From Tyto alba (lineage: Eukaryota; Chordata; Aves; Strigiformes; Tytonidae), in assembly GCF_018691265.1 (NCBI RefSeq), contig NW_024881313.1:38867518-38931517 (forward strand): 64,000 bases of DNA, in the 5' to 3' direction. Positions 12,640 through 25,876 of this stretch are shown piece by piece. Both the position numbers and the translations under genes were made by a program. Within the stretch, counting starts at the first letter, position 1. Every line of letters starts with the position of its first letter. The notes beneath the pieces were generated by a model, which made no database searches, was not told where the DNA came from, and saw nothing but the letters and a program-made list of their open reading frames with translations.

Positions 12640-14100
12640 CCAGCTTGTCAGACGCCAGAGCAGCCCGGGAGCCTCGTGCAGGGCTCAAGGAGCAGGGCCA
12701 TTGCTCCCTGCTGCCCTCCCAGCCCTCGTGTGAGCCGAGGGTGGGTCGAGGGCTGGAATGCTCTCACTAATTAGCTACTGTCAAAATAACCCCAGGTGAT
12801 CGCAGGTAACCAGACCCCCAAGATAGGCAAATCAGCAGGATGGTCTGGTATCAGTAACCCAAGTCTGATACCTGCAAAGCAAACATCCCTCTATCTCTCT
12901 CTCTATCGCCCTATCTCTCTGTCGATCTAATCATTACCATGTATGTCTCCCTACCTACCCTGCTTAATGCAAGCACATTTTATCTGTCTTTCTGTTGGCT
13001 TGGTCATGTGTGAAACACTTGGCGTCTGATCTCCCCCCTCCCACCATCCCATAAATGCCTTCTTCTGAATATTTCATCGCCGTTTTGAGTCCTGAAACAG
13101 CATGGTCCTCTTGGCCCTTCGAACCGCCCCAAATTACCCCGACCCCTCGTCTCCCCAACGGCCCCATGGCCCTGAGAGGCTCTAGACAAAAGGAAGCTGT
13201 GTGCCAATTGGGGGTTATTAGCAGAGATACAGCACACTCATTGTGGCAGGACCGAGTCCTTAATGAAAGGGGAAGGCGGAAAAGGAGCAGGGAAAGACTG
13301 GGTTGAAATTCTCCAGGGCGCCTTCCAGGTTAAAGGATCATCAGGGTCCCTTCTGACTTCAAAAAAAAAAAAAAAAAAAGCAAGCCCCAAAGACTGCTAT
13401 GCAAAACAGCCCCGCTGGTCAATAGGATACAGGGAAGAAAAAAAAAAAATAATATAATTGTATTCTGTTATCAGAAGCAACATGGTTGAACAAAAGGATC
13501 GCCTTCGCCCACCTGAGAAAGGAATGTGAGGCTCCATTTCGCTGCTCTGATCGTATTTGACAGCCCCCCTCGAGACTGCCTGGTTGGTATGGCAAATCGT
13601 CCTTATTACCTGCTGGGGTGAATGAATCCCCCTTTGTGCTGGCACTGTCACGCTGCATTAGGTTGACAATAGCCCAAGATATTTTATATGAAATTTGCCC
13701 TCACTTGTGATTAGCCAGCACCAACTAAGTCATAGCAACCTAGAACTATGCATTGGCCGGGCCCCGTTGTCGGCCGAAAGGGAAATCCCTATTCAAATGG
13801 TTTAATAAAACAATCTAAAGGGCGTGTGAATCGTGAAAAGCATTTTCACTTTTCTCTTTAGCTTAATCTCATGGTCGCTGGGATATTGTGCTCTGAGCAG
13901 ACCCCAGCAGGGTGTGGGCTAAGGTCCCCCATCAACTTCTTTTACAGCCTCCTTTTCTGCGAGTTAATGATATACCGGTGTGATTGCCTCCCGCAGCAAG
14001 AAGAAACACGCATTTGATGAAAAGGATGGACCTCCTAACACATCCTAAATGGCAACAATTTCTCATCCAAAGGTCACAGGTCATAACCTGGATTTTGAAT
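12640..14100. promoter_or_regulatory. Candidate intronic regulatory block
   Basis: Single-copy sequence with more CpG than its surroundings and dense homeodomain-type and other short motifs: CTAATTAG near 12767, CTGTCAAAA just after it, GTGATTAGCC near 13707, and GGCCGGGCCCCGTTGTCGG near 13756. There is no coding potential beyond short overlapping frames. Simple runs (19 A at 13361-13379, A at 13439-13449) interrupt it. The call rests on composition alone; a bird-mammal alignment would decide it. Confidence 0.4.
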
Positions 14101-14161
14101 CACCACCCAGATCTCTTTCAAAACCCTGCTAAAGCTGGGGGGATTCTGCAAGGCCATTTTA

Positions 14162-14200
14162 CACACAGACACACACACACACAGACACACAGAGACACCG
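14162..14200 (+). repeat. (CA)n microsatellite, imperfect
   Basis: CACA run broken by AGACAC and AGAGAC steps. Short and imperfect, so probably not highly variable. Confidence 0.85.
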
Positions 14201-15235
14201 CGTTGTCTCCAGAAGTTCCTGCTCCACTTGAGTCCTGAGTTTAGTGTTTGGAAACAATTGGATTTTTACCCTGGTTTTGGGCTACAGTTTGCTGCTTTTC
14301 ACATCCTCTCAACCCTGGGTTGCAACAGAGGAAAAAGCACCAGGACGGAGGTGGGCAATACAGAGATGCGTGGTCTCTCTGCAAGACACCTCCTGAGCAT
14401 CCCCAGAGGGTCACCCAGAGCTCAGCAGCACCCGGGGTACAGGCAATAGCCTCGGTTGAATCGACAGCTGGCTGTTCATCCAAAACCTACCATGCTCCCA
14501 GCCCTCAGCATCACCTCCAGCAAGGTTCAAGGTCTCAAAACTCTCCCCGCTCGTTTGCAGGTGTGGAAAAGCTCCCCCAGTGCTGACCGCCTCGATAAGC
14601 AAGATCTCCCACGCACGGGCAAGATGCAGCCGCAGAGATTTTACTGTGGAGTGGAGTGGGAGGAGGGGGAAGGAGAAGTGTAGGGTTCCCCTTTTGCTTT
14701 TTTGCTCCTCTTCCTAGCCCGGGTTGGGAAGCAGAGGAAGGCAGTGGCAGCGGGTGCAGGGCTTCCACAAGACTAGCTGAAAGCCGGGCGCTCATCTTAA
14801 CATTTACCTAAACAGAGGAAAGCTTTGCGTCTGCAAAATGAGGCTGGAAATCCCCGGGGAAACAAGCTCCCTCATGAACCTCCCGCAGCCGAGCTTCCAA
14901 GCACAAACGAAAGGTGGAGGGAAAATCAGCAACAGGAACCTGTTTTGTTTTTCCCATTTTTTTTTCCTCTTCTCTATTTCCCCCCCTCCCCATCATGAAG
15001 CCTTGGGCAAGCTGGGGGGGTTCCTCTGTTGGTTGCACGTCAATATTCTCCCTCAATTTTTTCCCACTGGAGCTCAGCAAGGAGAGCGGGGCTGCGGGGA
15101 GCTTGCACAATGAAAGCAGCCCAGGGTCTTACAAGGGACCCTTTTTGCTTTCGAAATCCACATTAGTCTCCCCCTACTAAAAGGTGTTCACACGAGCTGT
15201 GGTATGTTTCCACTGCAGTTCTCCACGTAATTGTA

Positions 15236-15350
15236 AGTTATCTGGGGCAAGGAGTGATTTTGTTATTATGTGCTTGTACAGTATTTAGCACAATGGGGCC
15301 CTGATCTCTGCTTGGGGCCTCAGAGTCTACTGTAATACAAATAATTAACC
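15236..15350 (+). repeat. Ancient amniote retroposon 3' tail
   Basis: Contains GTGCTTGTACAGTATTTAG, CACAATGGGGCCCTGATC, GGGGCCTCAGAGTCTACTG and a TAATACAAATAATTAA end. I know this pattern as an old dispersed amniote repeat whose tail often appears in 3' UTRs (L2/MIR-like). A second copy lies at 53283-53402. The family name is from memory and uncertain; the resemblance between the two copies is visible. Confidence 0.6.
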
Positions 15351-15717
15351 ATAATAGAGCTGGGAAAATATCTTAATAAAACCATGGAATCAATTTGAGG
15401 CAATTAAGCAATTTTTCGGCTTGCAGAAGTTTTTGCTTTACAGGCTCAGTTTGGAGAAGGGAGGTGGTTTTGGGTGCTGGGGGAACTTCAGGGAACTGCT
15501 CATCCCCCTGCAGCAGGCTTCGGCAATCCTTTTTTTTTTTTTTTTTCCTGTGGGTTTCAGTTTCACCCAGTTGAGGAGGCAGAAAAGTTTTATGCAGCTC
15601 CCAAAGCACAAAAGCCACTTTTTATAAATAGCTTTTTATAAATAGAAAGCATGGTTCGGAGGCTGGATCTGTGGTTCCTGAGGGAGAAGGGGCTCAGTCT
15701 TAAACAGCATGACTTTC

Positions 15718-15850
15718 GAGCAGCTCATCTGCCCTGCCTCTGCCCCAGTTGCCCACCTGTGAAATGGAGAGCAATCATTATCTCCCTGCTTTCTAATCCC
15801 AAGCACTTGAGGATGTAGCTAGTTGCTAAAGCAATGGGGATTGCAGATCT
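15718..15850 (+). repeat. MIR-like SINE fragment
   Basis: The run GCCTCTGCCCCAGTTGCCC, then CACCTGTGAAATGGAGAGC and AATCATTATCTCCC matches the conserved MIR core (CCTCAGTTTCCCCATCTGTAAAATGGGGATAATAAT). The tRNA head is absent or too diverged. Old and non-functional as a mobile element. Confidence 0.55.
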
Positions 15851-18452
15851 ATTTAGACAGAGAGGAGTAAGAAAATTGCAAAGCCCTGGACACAGACTGG
15901 GTGATTTACAAGCAATTATAAGTCAGCAGATAAGCTTTGGATGACAGATGTTCTGATTATAGTTGAAGCTCTTGTGTAATTTGCAAGTAGAAAAGGGAGC
16001 TAAATATATTGAACACTTGTCTAAAGTTGTATTCAGTTCTGTACTTGTCCATCACAGAGAGAGAGCATGTGAGGACACCACAGCAAGGAGCGCATCTTCT
16101 AAGGGTGGGCAAACTAACAAATCTACCACCTCACTCAACCAGAACAGTAAACTCAAGAACTGAACTACACCACCCTTTTCTGAAAGAAAGAGCTATACAC
16201 GCCATAAACACATCTGCTGGTCAAGTGGATGCAGACCCTGAACTTTGTCATGTATAAACCTTTTATGGCCAAGCTTTTGTATGAACTCTTATGACCAACA
16301 GTCACGTTTTAAGGGGCATTCCCTTAAACCTTTCAGTCCTAGGAAGACACAATCAGAATAATCAAAACAGAAGAAGCGAAAAAATAAAGATACCCCCTCC
16401 ATGCATCGTTGTGCATTGACAGTATGGCTAAGAAGTCTGTGAACTGGTGATCAGCCTGTTGTTGGTCCCAGACATGGGGAGACGAGTCCTAGTACTTAAA
16501 AACTGAAGAAAAGAATCTGCACCACAATGCTTTCAAAGTAACCCTCACCCTCTACAGCATGTATGTTCTAATGATGGTTCATTTTAGCTACCACGCTGCT
16601 GGACTGAAAAAACAATCGGTTTGATTTGGGAAGCCAAGAAAAAATATGCAAGATGAATACTTGGCTAGGAGACCACCTGGCAACCTGTCACACCCAGAAT
16701 AAGACAAAGAGCTTGAGTTCTTGGTGAATATAAGACCACAGAAATGAGCTAAATGGAAGTTTTCCATCAGTTTCACTGTCAAATGATAGACAGGGATTAA
16801 ATAATATTAATATCAATAAGAAAATAGCCATAGCTTGTATCTACTTTTGTTTTAAAACAGTGAAGCTCTCACACACGTGAACAGTGTCTACCTGACCCCC
16901 ACCAATGTGAATGGGCTACTTGTCATGGACAACGGTCTACCCATGTGCCTGTGCCCACACCAGTGAGGCGGGTGACATATAGTTCTCACCCTGCAGTGTG
17001 GGCAAGTGCCACATGCTCTTACTACAGGAATGAGAAGCCAGCTCAAGGAGTGAGCTGTCTGCAACTGGAACATCCAACCTAGGTTAGGAGAGTGGTCTGG
17101 ATTTTCTGATGCCCACCAAGAAGCTCTCAGACATGGTGATTCCTGTTCCTCACCAAGTCACGCAGATTTTTGAACCAGTGACTCCAAAACAATTTCAAAA
17201 CTGTGGATAGATATTGTCAAGATTCAGTACTCTTGCTGCTCCATGATCCCTCCCATAATCAGAACTGCAGCACAGTTCTTGCAACATTAGATATCTACTT
17301 GACCTCAAATAAAAAAAAGCCCTGCTCTAGAAGCAAAGGATACCAAACACCTCCAGACATCTTTCCCAACCAGTCATCTTTTGTATTCACAAGATAAGCC
17401 AATTCCATTAATCTTATGCTTACCCTTTTTTTTTTTTCCCCCGAGGTTTCTTAAGCTTGAATAATGCCCACCTACTTAATTACAGAGATGCAGTTTTCTC
17501 ACACAGCCCCGTGTCATAGACTCATCACCCCTCCTGGCGAGTGGAGCTGGAGGTGTGCAGAGATGCTCTCTCCTATGGAGATGGTCTCTTCCAGTCTGAA
17601 TTGCACATGGGTTTTGCCCTCCCAGGCAAGGAAAATGATGGGCACCCAGAGTGTGAATAACCTCCAGGTAGGGATTGGAGTCTCTCTGGAGAGAGATGGG
17701 GGCTATGAGTGAGTGGGAAGAAGAGGCAGGTGCTGTGGGTTTGGATCCAGCTTCGATCTCTGTCTCTGGGTTCACCCATTTTGAGCCAAATGATAACATT
17801 TCATTTGATGAAGCATTCCCTTCCTCAGGCTATATGTCATTACGGTATTTTTGCTTCTTCTCTTTCACATTGTGGGACTTTTCTAGAGCTTTGCCAACCC
17901 GATTGCAAGAAAACTTGCATTTACAGCTTATACTTCTAATTCTTGCTGCTTTTAATTCACCAAATGAGTGTTTGCTCTTATGTCAGCCCTGCCTTCGCAT
18001 TTGACAACTGGACATGATGTTATTCCCGATTTTGCATCTGCTGTTCTGCTGCAGGTTCATAAAGAGCATCCACACCCCACGGCTATGGGTGTGTGCACTC
18101 CAGAGTTGGTGGGAACAACTCGTGGCTCTTTATCCAGCATATTAACTTCGGGGGGGGGGGAAGGAAGGGTGATGACCTGTTCTGCTTACACTGTCTTTGG
18201 TGACTTTAGTGGGAGTGGAAGGCATTTGCCAAACTGCTGGGGGAACCTAGTACCTTAAGGGTTTACTAACAGTGCACATCGCTTTCATCCCTGCCTATCT
18301 TACAGCAGCTAAATCAAAGCTACGCATTCTGCAGTCTCTTGGGATGAGAGCTGCTAGAGTTTCCTCTCTTGCTGTTAAATGTAAGCTCCCTCGGTGGCAA
18401 CATTGCTGCTGCCCTATGCAATGAGTGGGGATAGATGATATGTGAAGTGCAG

Positions 18453-18476
18453 AAAAAAAAAAAAAAAAAAAAAAAA
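18453..18476 (+). repeat. Poly(A) run, 24 bp
   Basis: Uninterrupted A-run with no recognisable retroposon upstream. Confidence 0.85.
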
Positions 18477-18572
18477 GAACAACCAAGAACCCTTAGGAAA
18501 TGTCTTTGAAAATCAGTTACTGAATAAATTGGGTAAATTAAAAAATATATTTTGGCCACCAGCAGAACAACA

Positions 18573-18735
18573 TGGGGCCTGATTCTCCTCTTGGCCTGGT
18601 GTAAATCAGAATAACCTTTATCTAATTCAGTGGAATAAGAATAACCTTTATCTCATTCAGTGGAATAAGAATAACCTTTATCTCATTCAGTGGAAGTGGC
18701 AGAGAAGTTAAGCCAGTGTAATTAGGGGTGCATTT
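18573..18735. repeat. Palindromic MITE-like element with internal triplication
   Basis: Starts GGGGCCTGATTCTCCTC and CTGGTGTAAATCAG, the terminus of a palindromic element common in turtles, crocodilians and birds. The expected mirror end is degraded (AGCCAGTGTAATTAGGGGTG). In the middle, a 30-bp unit beginning AATAACCTTTATCT is repeated 2.9 times (18610-18639, 18640-18669, 18670-18695) with a single early A/C difference, which implies a recent local expansion in an old element. Confidence 0.65.
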
Positions 18736-18889
18736 TGGTATAGGAGTATTTTTTTCCTACAGAAAGCTTACTTTTTCTAATGAGACACCTCACTCCTTGT
18801 TATTTTGCATGAAACTGGTATCTGGATGCACTGGCAGGCTCAGCCCCTGCTCCAGAAAACCTTAAAATCACAGATATCAGACTTGGACC

Positions 18890-19072
18890 TTGCATCCTTC
18901 TGCCCAAAGGCAGGATCCACTCTGCTTAAACTATCTCTGACAGATGTTTGTCTAACCTGTTCTCAAAAACCTCCCAGGTCGGAGCTCCCACCCCTTCCCC
19001 AGGCAATCTATCCTCATGCTTCGCTACCCTCACCGTTAGACCGTTCTTCCTAAAGTCTAGCCCCAATCCCCT
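18890..19072 (-). mobile_element. Ancient CR1 LINE fragment
   Basis: On the + strand it reads ATCTCTGACAGATGTTTGTC, TAACCTGTTCTCAAAAACCT, CCAGGCAATCTATCC and CTACCCTCACCGTTAGACC. This matches the 3' coding region of older CR1 subfamilies shared by reptiles and birds, in reverse orientation. Strongly diverged, no reading frame. Confidence 0.75.
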
Positions 19073-22000
19073 GGCTGCGATTGAAGTGGACGTGGAAGAG
19101 AACTTGTCAAATTAATCTGGGCAAACCAAAGGAGGAGGTGGAAGTGCAAGAAAGAGAGGAAAATGAAGTAATGCTGTGAAGTTGCATAGCAGATCAGTGG
19201 CAGAGATGGGAATAGAGCTCAGTTCCCTTGACTCCATGACTTATGCCTGCGTAAGCAAGGGAGTCCTTACCTTATTAATCCCACTGGGTACCTCGCTTTT
19301 CTCCTGGCCTTTTTTTTCTATGCTCCCTCTTCTCACTCGCTTCCATCTCTCATGTTAATTTTTCTTGCCTTTCAGCATCTCACATGTGCCCTCAGAGGGA
19401 GAGGCTGTTGTAACATACGCAGTCTTCGACTGATTCATCCCTTTGCTTATACATGACTAACACTCATGCTATTTGTCTAACTATTTCGCTTGATGTACAT
19501 TTAATATGTAAAAATTTAATTAAAGTGTTATTCATAAAAAAGTATCTGGGCCAATTTAATATTTTTTTTTAAATACCCAAAGGGAATATTTCAATTAGGG
19601 ATTAAATGCCAGAAAACACTGTCAGATTTTTCCCCTCCATCTCTAATCAAAGCAGAAGGTTTTGATATTATAAAGAAAAAGCCACCAAAACCACAACAAT
19701 ATTTACAGGAATTCACTCTGCAGGTGCAGAGATCAATCCTGAGAGAAGCTGAGAACTTCCAGCTCTCGGTGGAAACCAATGGAAGTTACTCTGAGGAGAA
19801 GCCAACTACGTACCCAGAGCCAGCTTCTTACCTAGTGGATCAGCACTAATGCTCTGATTGGACAATTTACTGAATCTTTCTAATCAGCTTGGTCCTGCAA
19901 CCTTTAATCATGCAAATGGCTCATGTCTTCAGTGCAATTCCAGACTTGCCAGCAAAAAGCTTTCAGGACTGAGTATGGCAAGGGGAATTGGGATTTTTAC
20001 TGGCACAACAAAGTTTCTGACAGTTATGGGCCTGAAAATGCATCCCTCCAAATAGATGGTTCTCCCAGGTTAGTTGGGAGGGGTAAAAGCTCTTGGGCTT
20101 GCGTATTACATGGCCCAACAAGTCTCTTTAGTGGACAACGTCATTCAGAGCTTAGCGGATATGTTAGTATTTCCTGCCTCCAGATAGACAGGGACTAGCA
20201 AAATCAAGGATGGAAACCATGGCCCAAAAACCCACAGCAAAGATCTGAATTTGTTCATCCTAAGAGGACCAACGTGGTTTGGGTCTTGGGAAAAGGCTGA
20301 GATCGAATCACCCAGTCTTCAATTTAACATCATCCAGACCTGATTCACAACATTGGTCATAAAGTCCAGTCTCCAGCAGTTTCAAGTAACTGTGTAATAG
20401 TTGTTCAGTTCAAAAATCTGCCTAGGACAACTCCCCACAACAAGGCTGGGTGTGTTATGCTCCGTGCACAGTGGGTGGTATAAGAGTGAGGACACAGAAA
20501 TGTTCTGTGAGTCAGAATGGGGTGCAACACCAGCCAGTGCTGATGGTGGCCCTTGGCCTCCCTACTCCTTCCCAGCCTCCTGTCGTCCACCACAAGCCAT
20601 GAAAACTTGTGGTCCTTAATACTCTAAATGCTCCTTAACAAACTTAAGACTTTCAGCATGAAATAGAAAAGCCTCAAGAGCAGTAATGACCAAAACGTCA
20701 TTCAGTCACCCGCATCCCAAGTGGACCTTGCTCCATGGCTTACATGTGCCTACAGGTTTTTGAGACATTTTCAAGATTTGTGAAAGTCTTGAAAAGCCTT
20801 ACTGTCATTCCAGTGAAAAGGAGCTGCAGAAATCTCTGAATTTTCCTCAAACTGTAGTGCCCATTTCCTCTCTATACCAAGGAAGTCACAGCTGCTATGC
20901 CAAAAATGAGGCCAAAGGAAATGCTGTGTGTCACATTTAAGGGGCAGTCCTCAGAGTCTCTACAGAAGGCTGTGAATGAGTCATAAGACTCATTCTTCAG
21001 GAAGATCTCCAAGCCCATTTAACCCAAGTCTTAATTTCAGGCATTTTTTATGAGGTTTTTGCAAAGACCCAGTCATTTATGTCTTCAGAGGGAGATAGTA
21101 AGCTACCTGAAGTATGTGCTGGTACGTGATTTACCTCCATGGAGCAGTAACCTTGCAGTGCACACGTAGCAGCTGCTAGAGAATGCTAATACGCGAACAC
21201 AGGCCTCATCTTGAAATCTTAAGAAGGGATTAGAGCAGATGAGTCCTCATTTAGTTTTCCAGAACAGTGGCAGAGATAAATCTGGCTGCTCCTTTGCAGG
21301 GTGTTAAAGGGGGATTTCCTGGTGAGTGGATCTCCTCAGTGGGGTATTATTGTATTGACAGTGAGGCGGGAAGGAATGGATTAAGCAACTGGCAATGGGA
21401 TATGGAGCCTGTGCATGTGCTGACAATGGATTTAATATGGGGAGGGTGGAAAGCTGTCAGTGGACTATAGGAAATCAGGTTTGGTTCCTGGCTTATTCCT
21501 GGAGACCACACTGTTGGTCTTGAGCTGAGCATTACTCTTCAGAAACTCAGCCATGACTCCCACACTGATTATGTCGCTGGTGATCAGTGATAGGGCTCAG
21601 GTGGTGTGGACACTCCTGGACCTCCTGGTGTGCAAGGCAGTCAGCCAGTTGGAGCTGTTGAAGTTGGGTCACCCATACACTGCCCAACACTATCCTGCAG
21701 TGGAGAAATGTCAATCCTGGTAGGAAATGTTATCTCCTGCCCATAAATCACTCCCAAATCCCACCGTCCTCTTGGCTTTCTTGAGTATGTGCAATTTTTC
21801 TGCTATGTTTCTTGGTATGGTGAAGATTTTGGCATGTTTTTATTCTAAACTGCATGTTTGGTTTTCTATTCTGGATAAGCATAGGTGCTAAGGGCATCAC
21901 CATCAACTTTGGTGTTAATTTTGGTGAAGCCTGCAGAGAGTTCAGGAACTGAAAGCAGAGCTGAGCAAAGCAGAACTGAGAACAGGTTTCCACTTCACCC

Positions 22001-25000
22001 TGGAGATGTCATCTCATTTAGAGAGGAGAGATTTTGGAGGGGAACTGCAGGGCTTCTTTAAATTTCAGGGCCTGTGTTTGCCCTTATTCTAATGCTAATT
22101 TTCATACCAGTCTCTGAAGCTCAAAGTCCTGTTGAGTAAATACATTTAACTTAAGAAGCAAAATGCCCATGATCTGCAGATTCCCACAGTCTCACAAAGC
22201 TGCTTGGAGATCAAGAAGAGAAGTGAAGAGTTTCAAGCTGGTCAGCCCTACACAAAGAAAACACATACTTCACCCAAGCTGGTTAACCTCAGTTGGCTAA
22301 ATTGGGTTAAAACAGTTTTTAGGGCAGGAGTGCCTCCCCAGAACCTCCTGAATCACATGTGACTCCCCAGTGTTTTGCATATGGTTCTTTGCCCTGGCTA
22401 TGACATGTGATCGGTTAGCAGTAGGGCTATGCTGCGTGGTGGCTAGAAGCCCAATATCACCAGGCTGTATTATTCTGGGATGTGGCTTGCTTGCTCAGGC
22501 CAGCTCCAGAGGAGCCACTGTCATCCTCTGAGGTAGTCCTGGTACACCACTACCCCAAATTTTCTGATGTACATTACGTGTGGCTCATAGAGTGAAGAAG
22601 ATCCACCCTCCCACATTGAGGTTCATCCCAAGATTTTTGATCCCAATCAGTACCAAGATTAGCTCTTCTGTAATTTTAAGCCAGGCTAACTGTCTCAGTT
22701 GCCCAGTCTGAATTAAGAACACTCATCTTTTCCTGGCACAGTTGATGGAACCAAAGAAAAATCTAAAAAATCACGAGGCACCAACGTCACAAAAGAAGGT
22801 GCAGCCCTGGATTAACAAACTAGCAGTCAGCTCCAAGCCTCTATAATATCAGCAGACCCAGCTCTAGTAAGAAAAGCTCAACGTGCTTCCAGCTTTTGGT
22901 CAACCATATTAGTGGTCAACCCCATAAAATAGGCAAATACATGTAATTAATAGTTCAGTGAGCTTGATGCAGTGACCTCACTAAATTGCAACACCGGTGA
23001 TTACAGCCTCTTTTCCAGTAAAGGTGTAATGCTGATATATATATATTTTAAAATTGCATCTGTCCTGCTCTTCAGACTTTGAATAATTATTATTTTGTAG
23101 CCAACATGAGTGTATGAGGCTTACGTCAGAGTTGCAATGGTGAGTACGGCTATTAGAGCAGAGTATCATCCATTTCTAAAGTATCTGCATGAAAAGTCAG
23201 GTTGAACACAGAGATGTTTGGATTCCTTAAAAATAAAACAACAAATAAACCCACAAAGCAAACACCCTTTTCACTTTCCTTCTCTGTTCTTTTTAAAAAA
23301 ACACTGATATAAATGAGGTGGATTAAAGATTTCAGGGAAGCCACAGTAGTCTTAACATGAATAGTGAACAAAAGTATTAACGACTGGTGGGACAGGAATA
23401 TTCTGAAGGTTAGCGGTTGGATTTGGCTGAAGTGAGGAGAGTTTAGGGAGAGATTTTAACTCTTACGTTTGATTATTTTTACATACTGATTATTGATTTT
23501 TGATATATTTACTGAAGCCTTGGGATAAACATTGGAAACATGAAACTGAAAACTGAGATAGTGCTTTCCTGATGGCTGAGAGGTTCAAAAGCTTCAGTGT
23601 CCATCTGGCCTCTTGAGAACCAACACAAGAAGGCAAGATTGCATTGTCTTGCTCAATGGAAGTATAAACTATTCTATGATAAGACATTTGTATCCTCTTC
23701 GACTCTTTCCTGGTCCACAGGGATCAATGACAGGATATGGGTATGTGTTTGGACCATGATAATAACTGATAAAGTCATAAACAGAACTTTAAAACCCCTA
23801 TTATTTGCCAGGGTCTTGCCTTCAGAACCTCACTAAGTCATCTCTGATGTGTTCGGGTGTAAGTGACATGCACATTAACTTTTGATTGAGAAGACACTGT
23901 GGTCAGGTGAGATAAATACAGAGAATATTCTTCATTTCAGATGCTGGGCACAGATGATAATTCTGTTACAAATATCACCAGAGTATTGCTGTGCTGGGCA
24001 CAGACTGAACATCTAACACAGACTGGCTGTGCTCCACAGAGCTCCCATCTACCTCTCTCAGGATACACCTATGTCTTCAAATTCATCTGCCAAGGAAACT
24101 ATCTGAAATGCAGTTCGGAAATCAGACTGAAAATGGAACAGAAACATCTTTTTCCACCCAAACCAACAGCACTAAAATACTTTTCCACCTTTTGTTTCTT
24201 CTCTAAGAAGAATATATGAAATTTCCCGTTGGAGCATCTTCATTACAGGACTCAGTTTCTATAACGGGGGAGAATAAGTCACAGATTTGGGGCCTGTTAC
24301 AGCTCTCAATTTATACAGCTGTAAGGCTGCTTTATGAATTTAGGTGGATCCTTAGAAGACCACTGCTAATACATCACTGTCAGTTAATCTGGATTTAGGC
24401 AGGCTGTCAGAATGGAGTTTGAAGAGCATGTCATACCTAAATCTAATCATGAGGGCCAAATAATCAAATTATTATATTATGAGAAATTCTGTATTGTTTT
24501 ATTTTTAAGATTTGAAAATCAGATGGAAAATATGAGTCTGAATTCTTCCATGTGATAAGAGACTAGGGAAAAAAGATATTTTAGGCTGTGGAAGTATTTT
24601 ATTTTGTTAATGTCTGAATTTTTTCTTTGATAAGATAAAATCATTCAGCTTCAATAATATAAAAACTACTCCAATATTCGATAAAATATTAAAGGTACAG
24701 CGTTATGCTTCATTGATTGTTTCATGACTTTCTATGTTGACATGCTGTTCAAAATTAAAAAAAAGTAAAATGTCTTATTTTCAAAAACTGAGATGAAACT
24801 GTCTGAAATGTGCAAAACAAAACAAGGACAGAGCTGTGCATTTTTGCCTTGAAATTGGGTGGGTCCTGCAAAACATCTCTATTTTGATGCAGCTGCCTTT
24901 TCTGATGGAAAACTGGCCCAGAAAAAAAAAAATAAATACATTTTTGATAAGCTATAATATCTTCTGAGCTGGATCCTGCGTGCCTAGCCTAAGGGGTCTC

Positions 25001-25806
25001 CAAGTTTTTTATGGCTTCGGGTGAACAGAAATATCTCCTTGTGCCCTCTCCACCCATTCACACTCCCACAACATCCCTGTGGCAACAGCTTCCCTGGGAA
25101 AGTAGCATGATTAGGAAAGGATAAACCATAATTATTAGCTATCATTTAATGTGATTTAGCACCTGGAAATAATGGAGAGGAAATTGTGCCAGATGCTTAG
25201 TCAACAAACTGCAGCCTACCAGGAAGTGTTCCATGAAGCATTACTGCCCTGTCGATCAAACTTGAGAGCAACAGTCATAAGTAGGCCAATAAAACTACCT
25301 AAATTATGTTGCAAGAGCTGCAGGGCCCTACATATGACCTACTTTGGTATCACTCCCTCTGAAGTACCCAGTTGTTTCTGTGGTGCATTCTGTGGGAAAT
25401 GGAGATGCAGAGGAAAGAGGACCTGCTCCGTTGTCTCCATCATAGCCAAAAGCAGAGCCAGAACCAGAATCTCTTTTCTGCCTTGATCCCCATCACTGGT
25501 CCAGGCTGGGTCTGGAGAAACCAGACAAATAACATGTACGCTTTGTTAATGATTCTTCTTTTCTAGGAATGGTAAGATGAGTCAAGTTGAAATAAAAAGT
25601 GAAAGACACTCTCCATTCCTCCACCTGTGAGCCACTCTTGAGTTCCACCTCAAGCCATGTGGATGGCTCTGTGTTTCTCAGGATCTGGTGGGCTCCCTGG
25701 CTTTCTATCTGTGATTTGCCATCAGGCTTTAGGGTCACCTACAACCAAAGTTCCAGAGTCTCCTTGAGGTTCACCACACTGTCTTCTACTTCCTAGAAAG
25801 GCCTGC
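19073..25806. other. Intronic stretch with little recognisable content
   Basis: AT-rich single-copy-looking intron. I see a short TA run at 23036-23047 and A-runs, but no exon, RNA gene or clear transposon. Open frames are all under about 105 codons and lack any recognisable motif. Confidence 0.55.
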
Positions 25807-25876
25807 CCAAACCAAACCAAACCAAACCAAACCAAACCAAACCAAACCAAACCAAACCAAACCAAACCAAACCAAA
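25807..25876 (+). repeat. (CCAAA)14 pentanucleotide microsatellite
   Basis: Fourteen perfect CCAAA units with no interruption. The perfection suggests a young, length-variable array. Confidence 0.97.
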
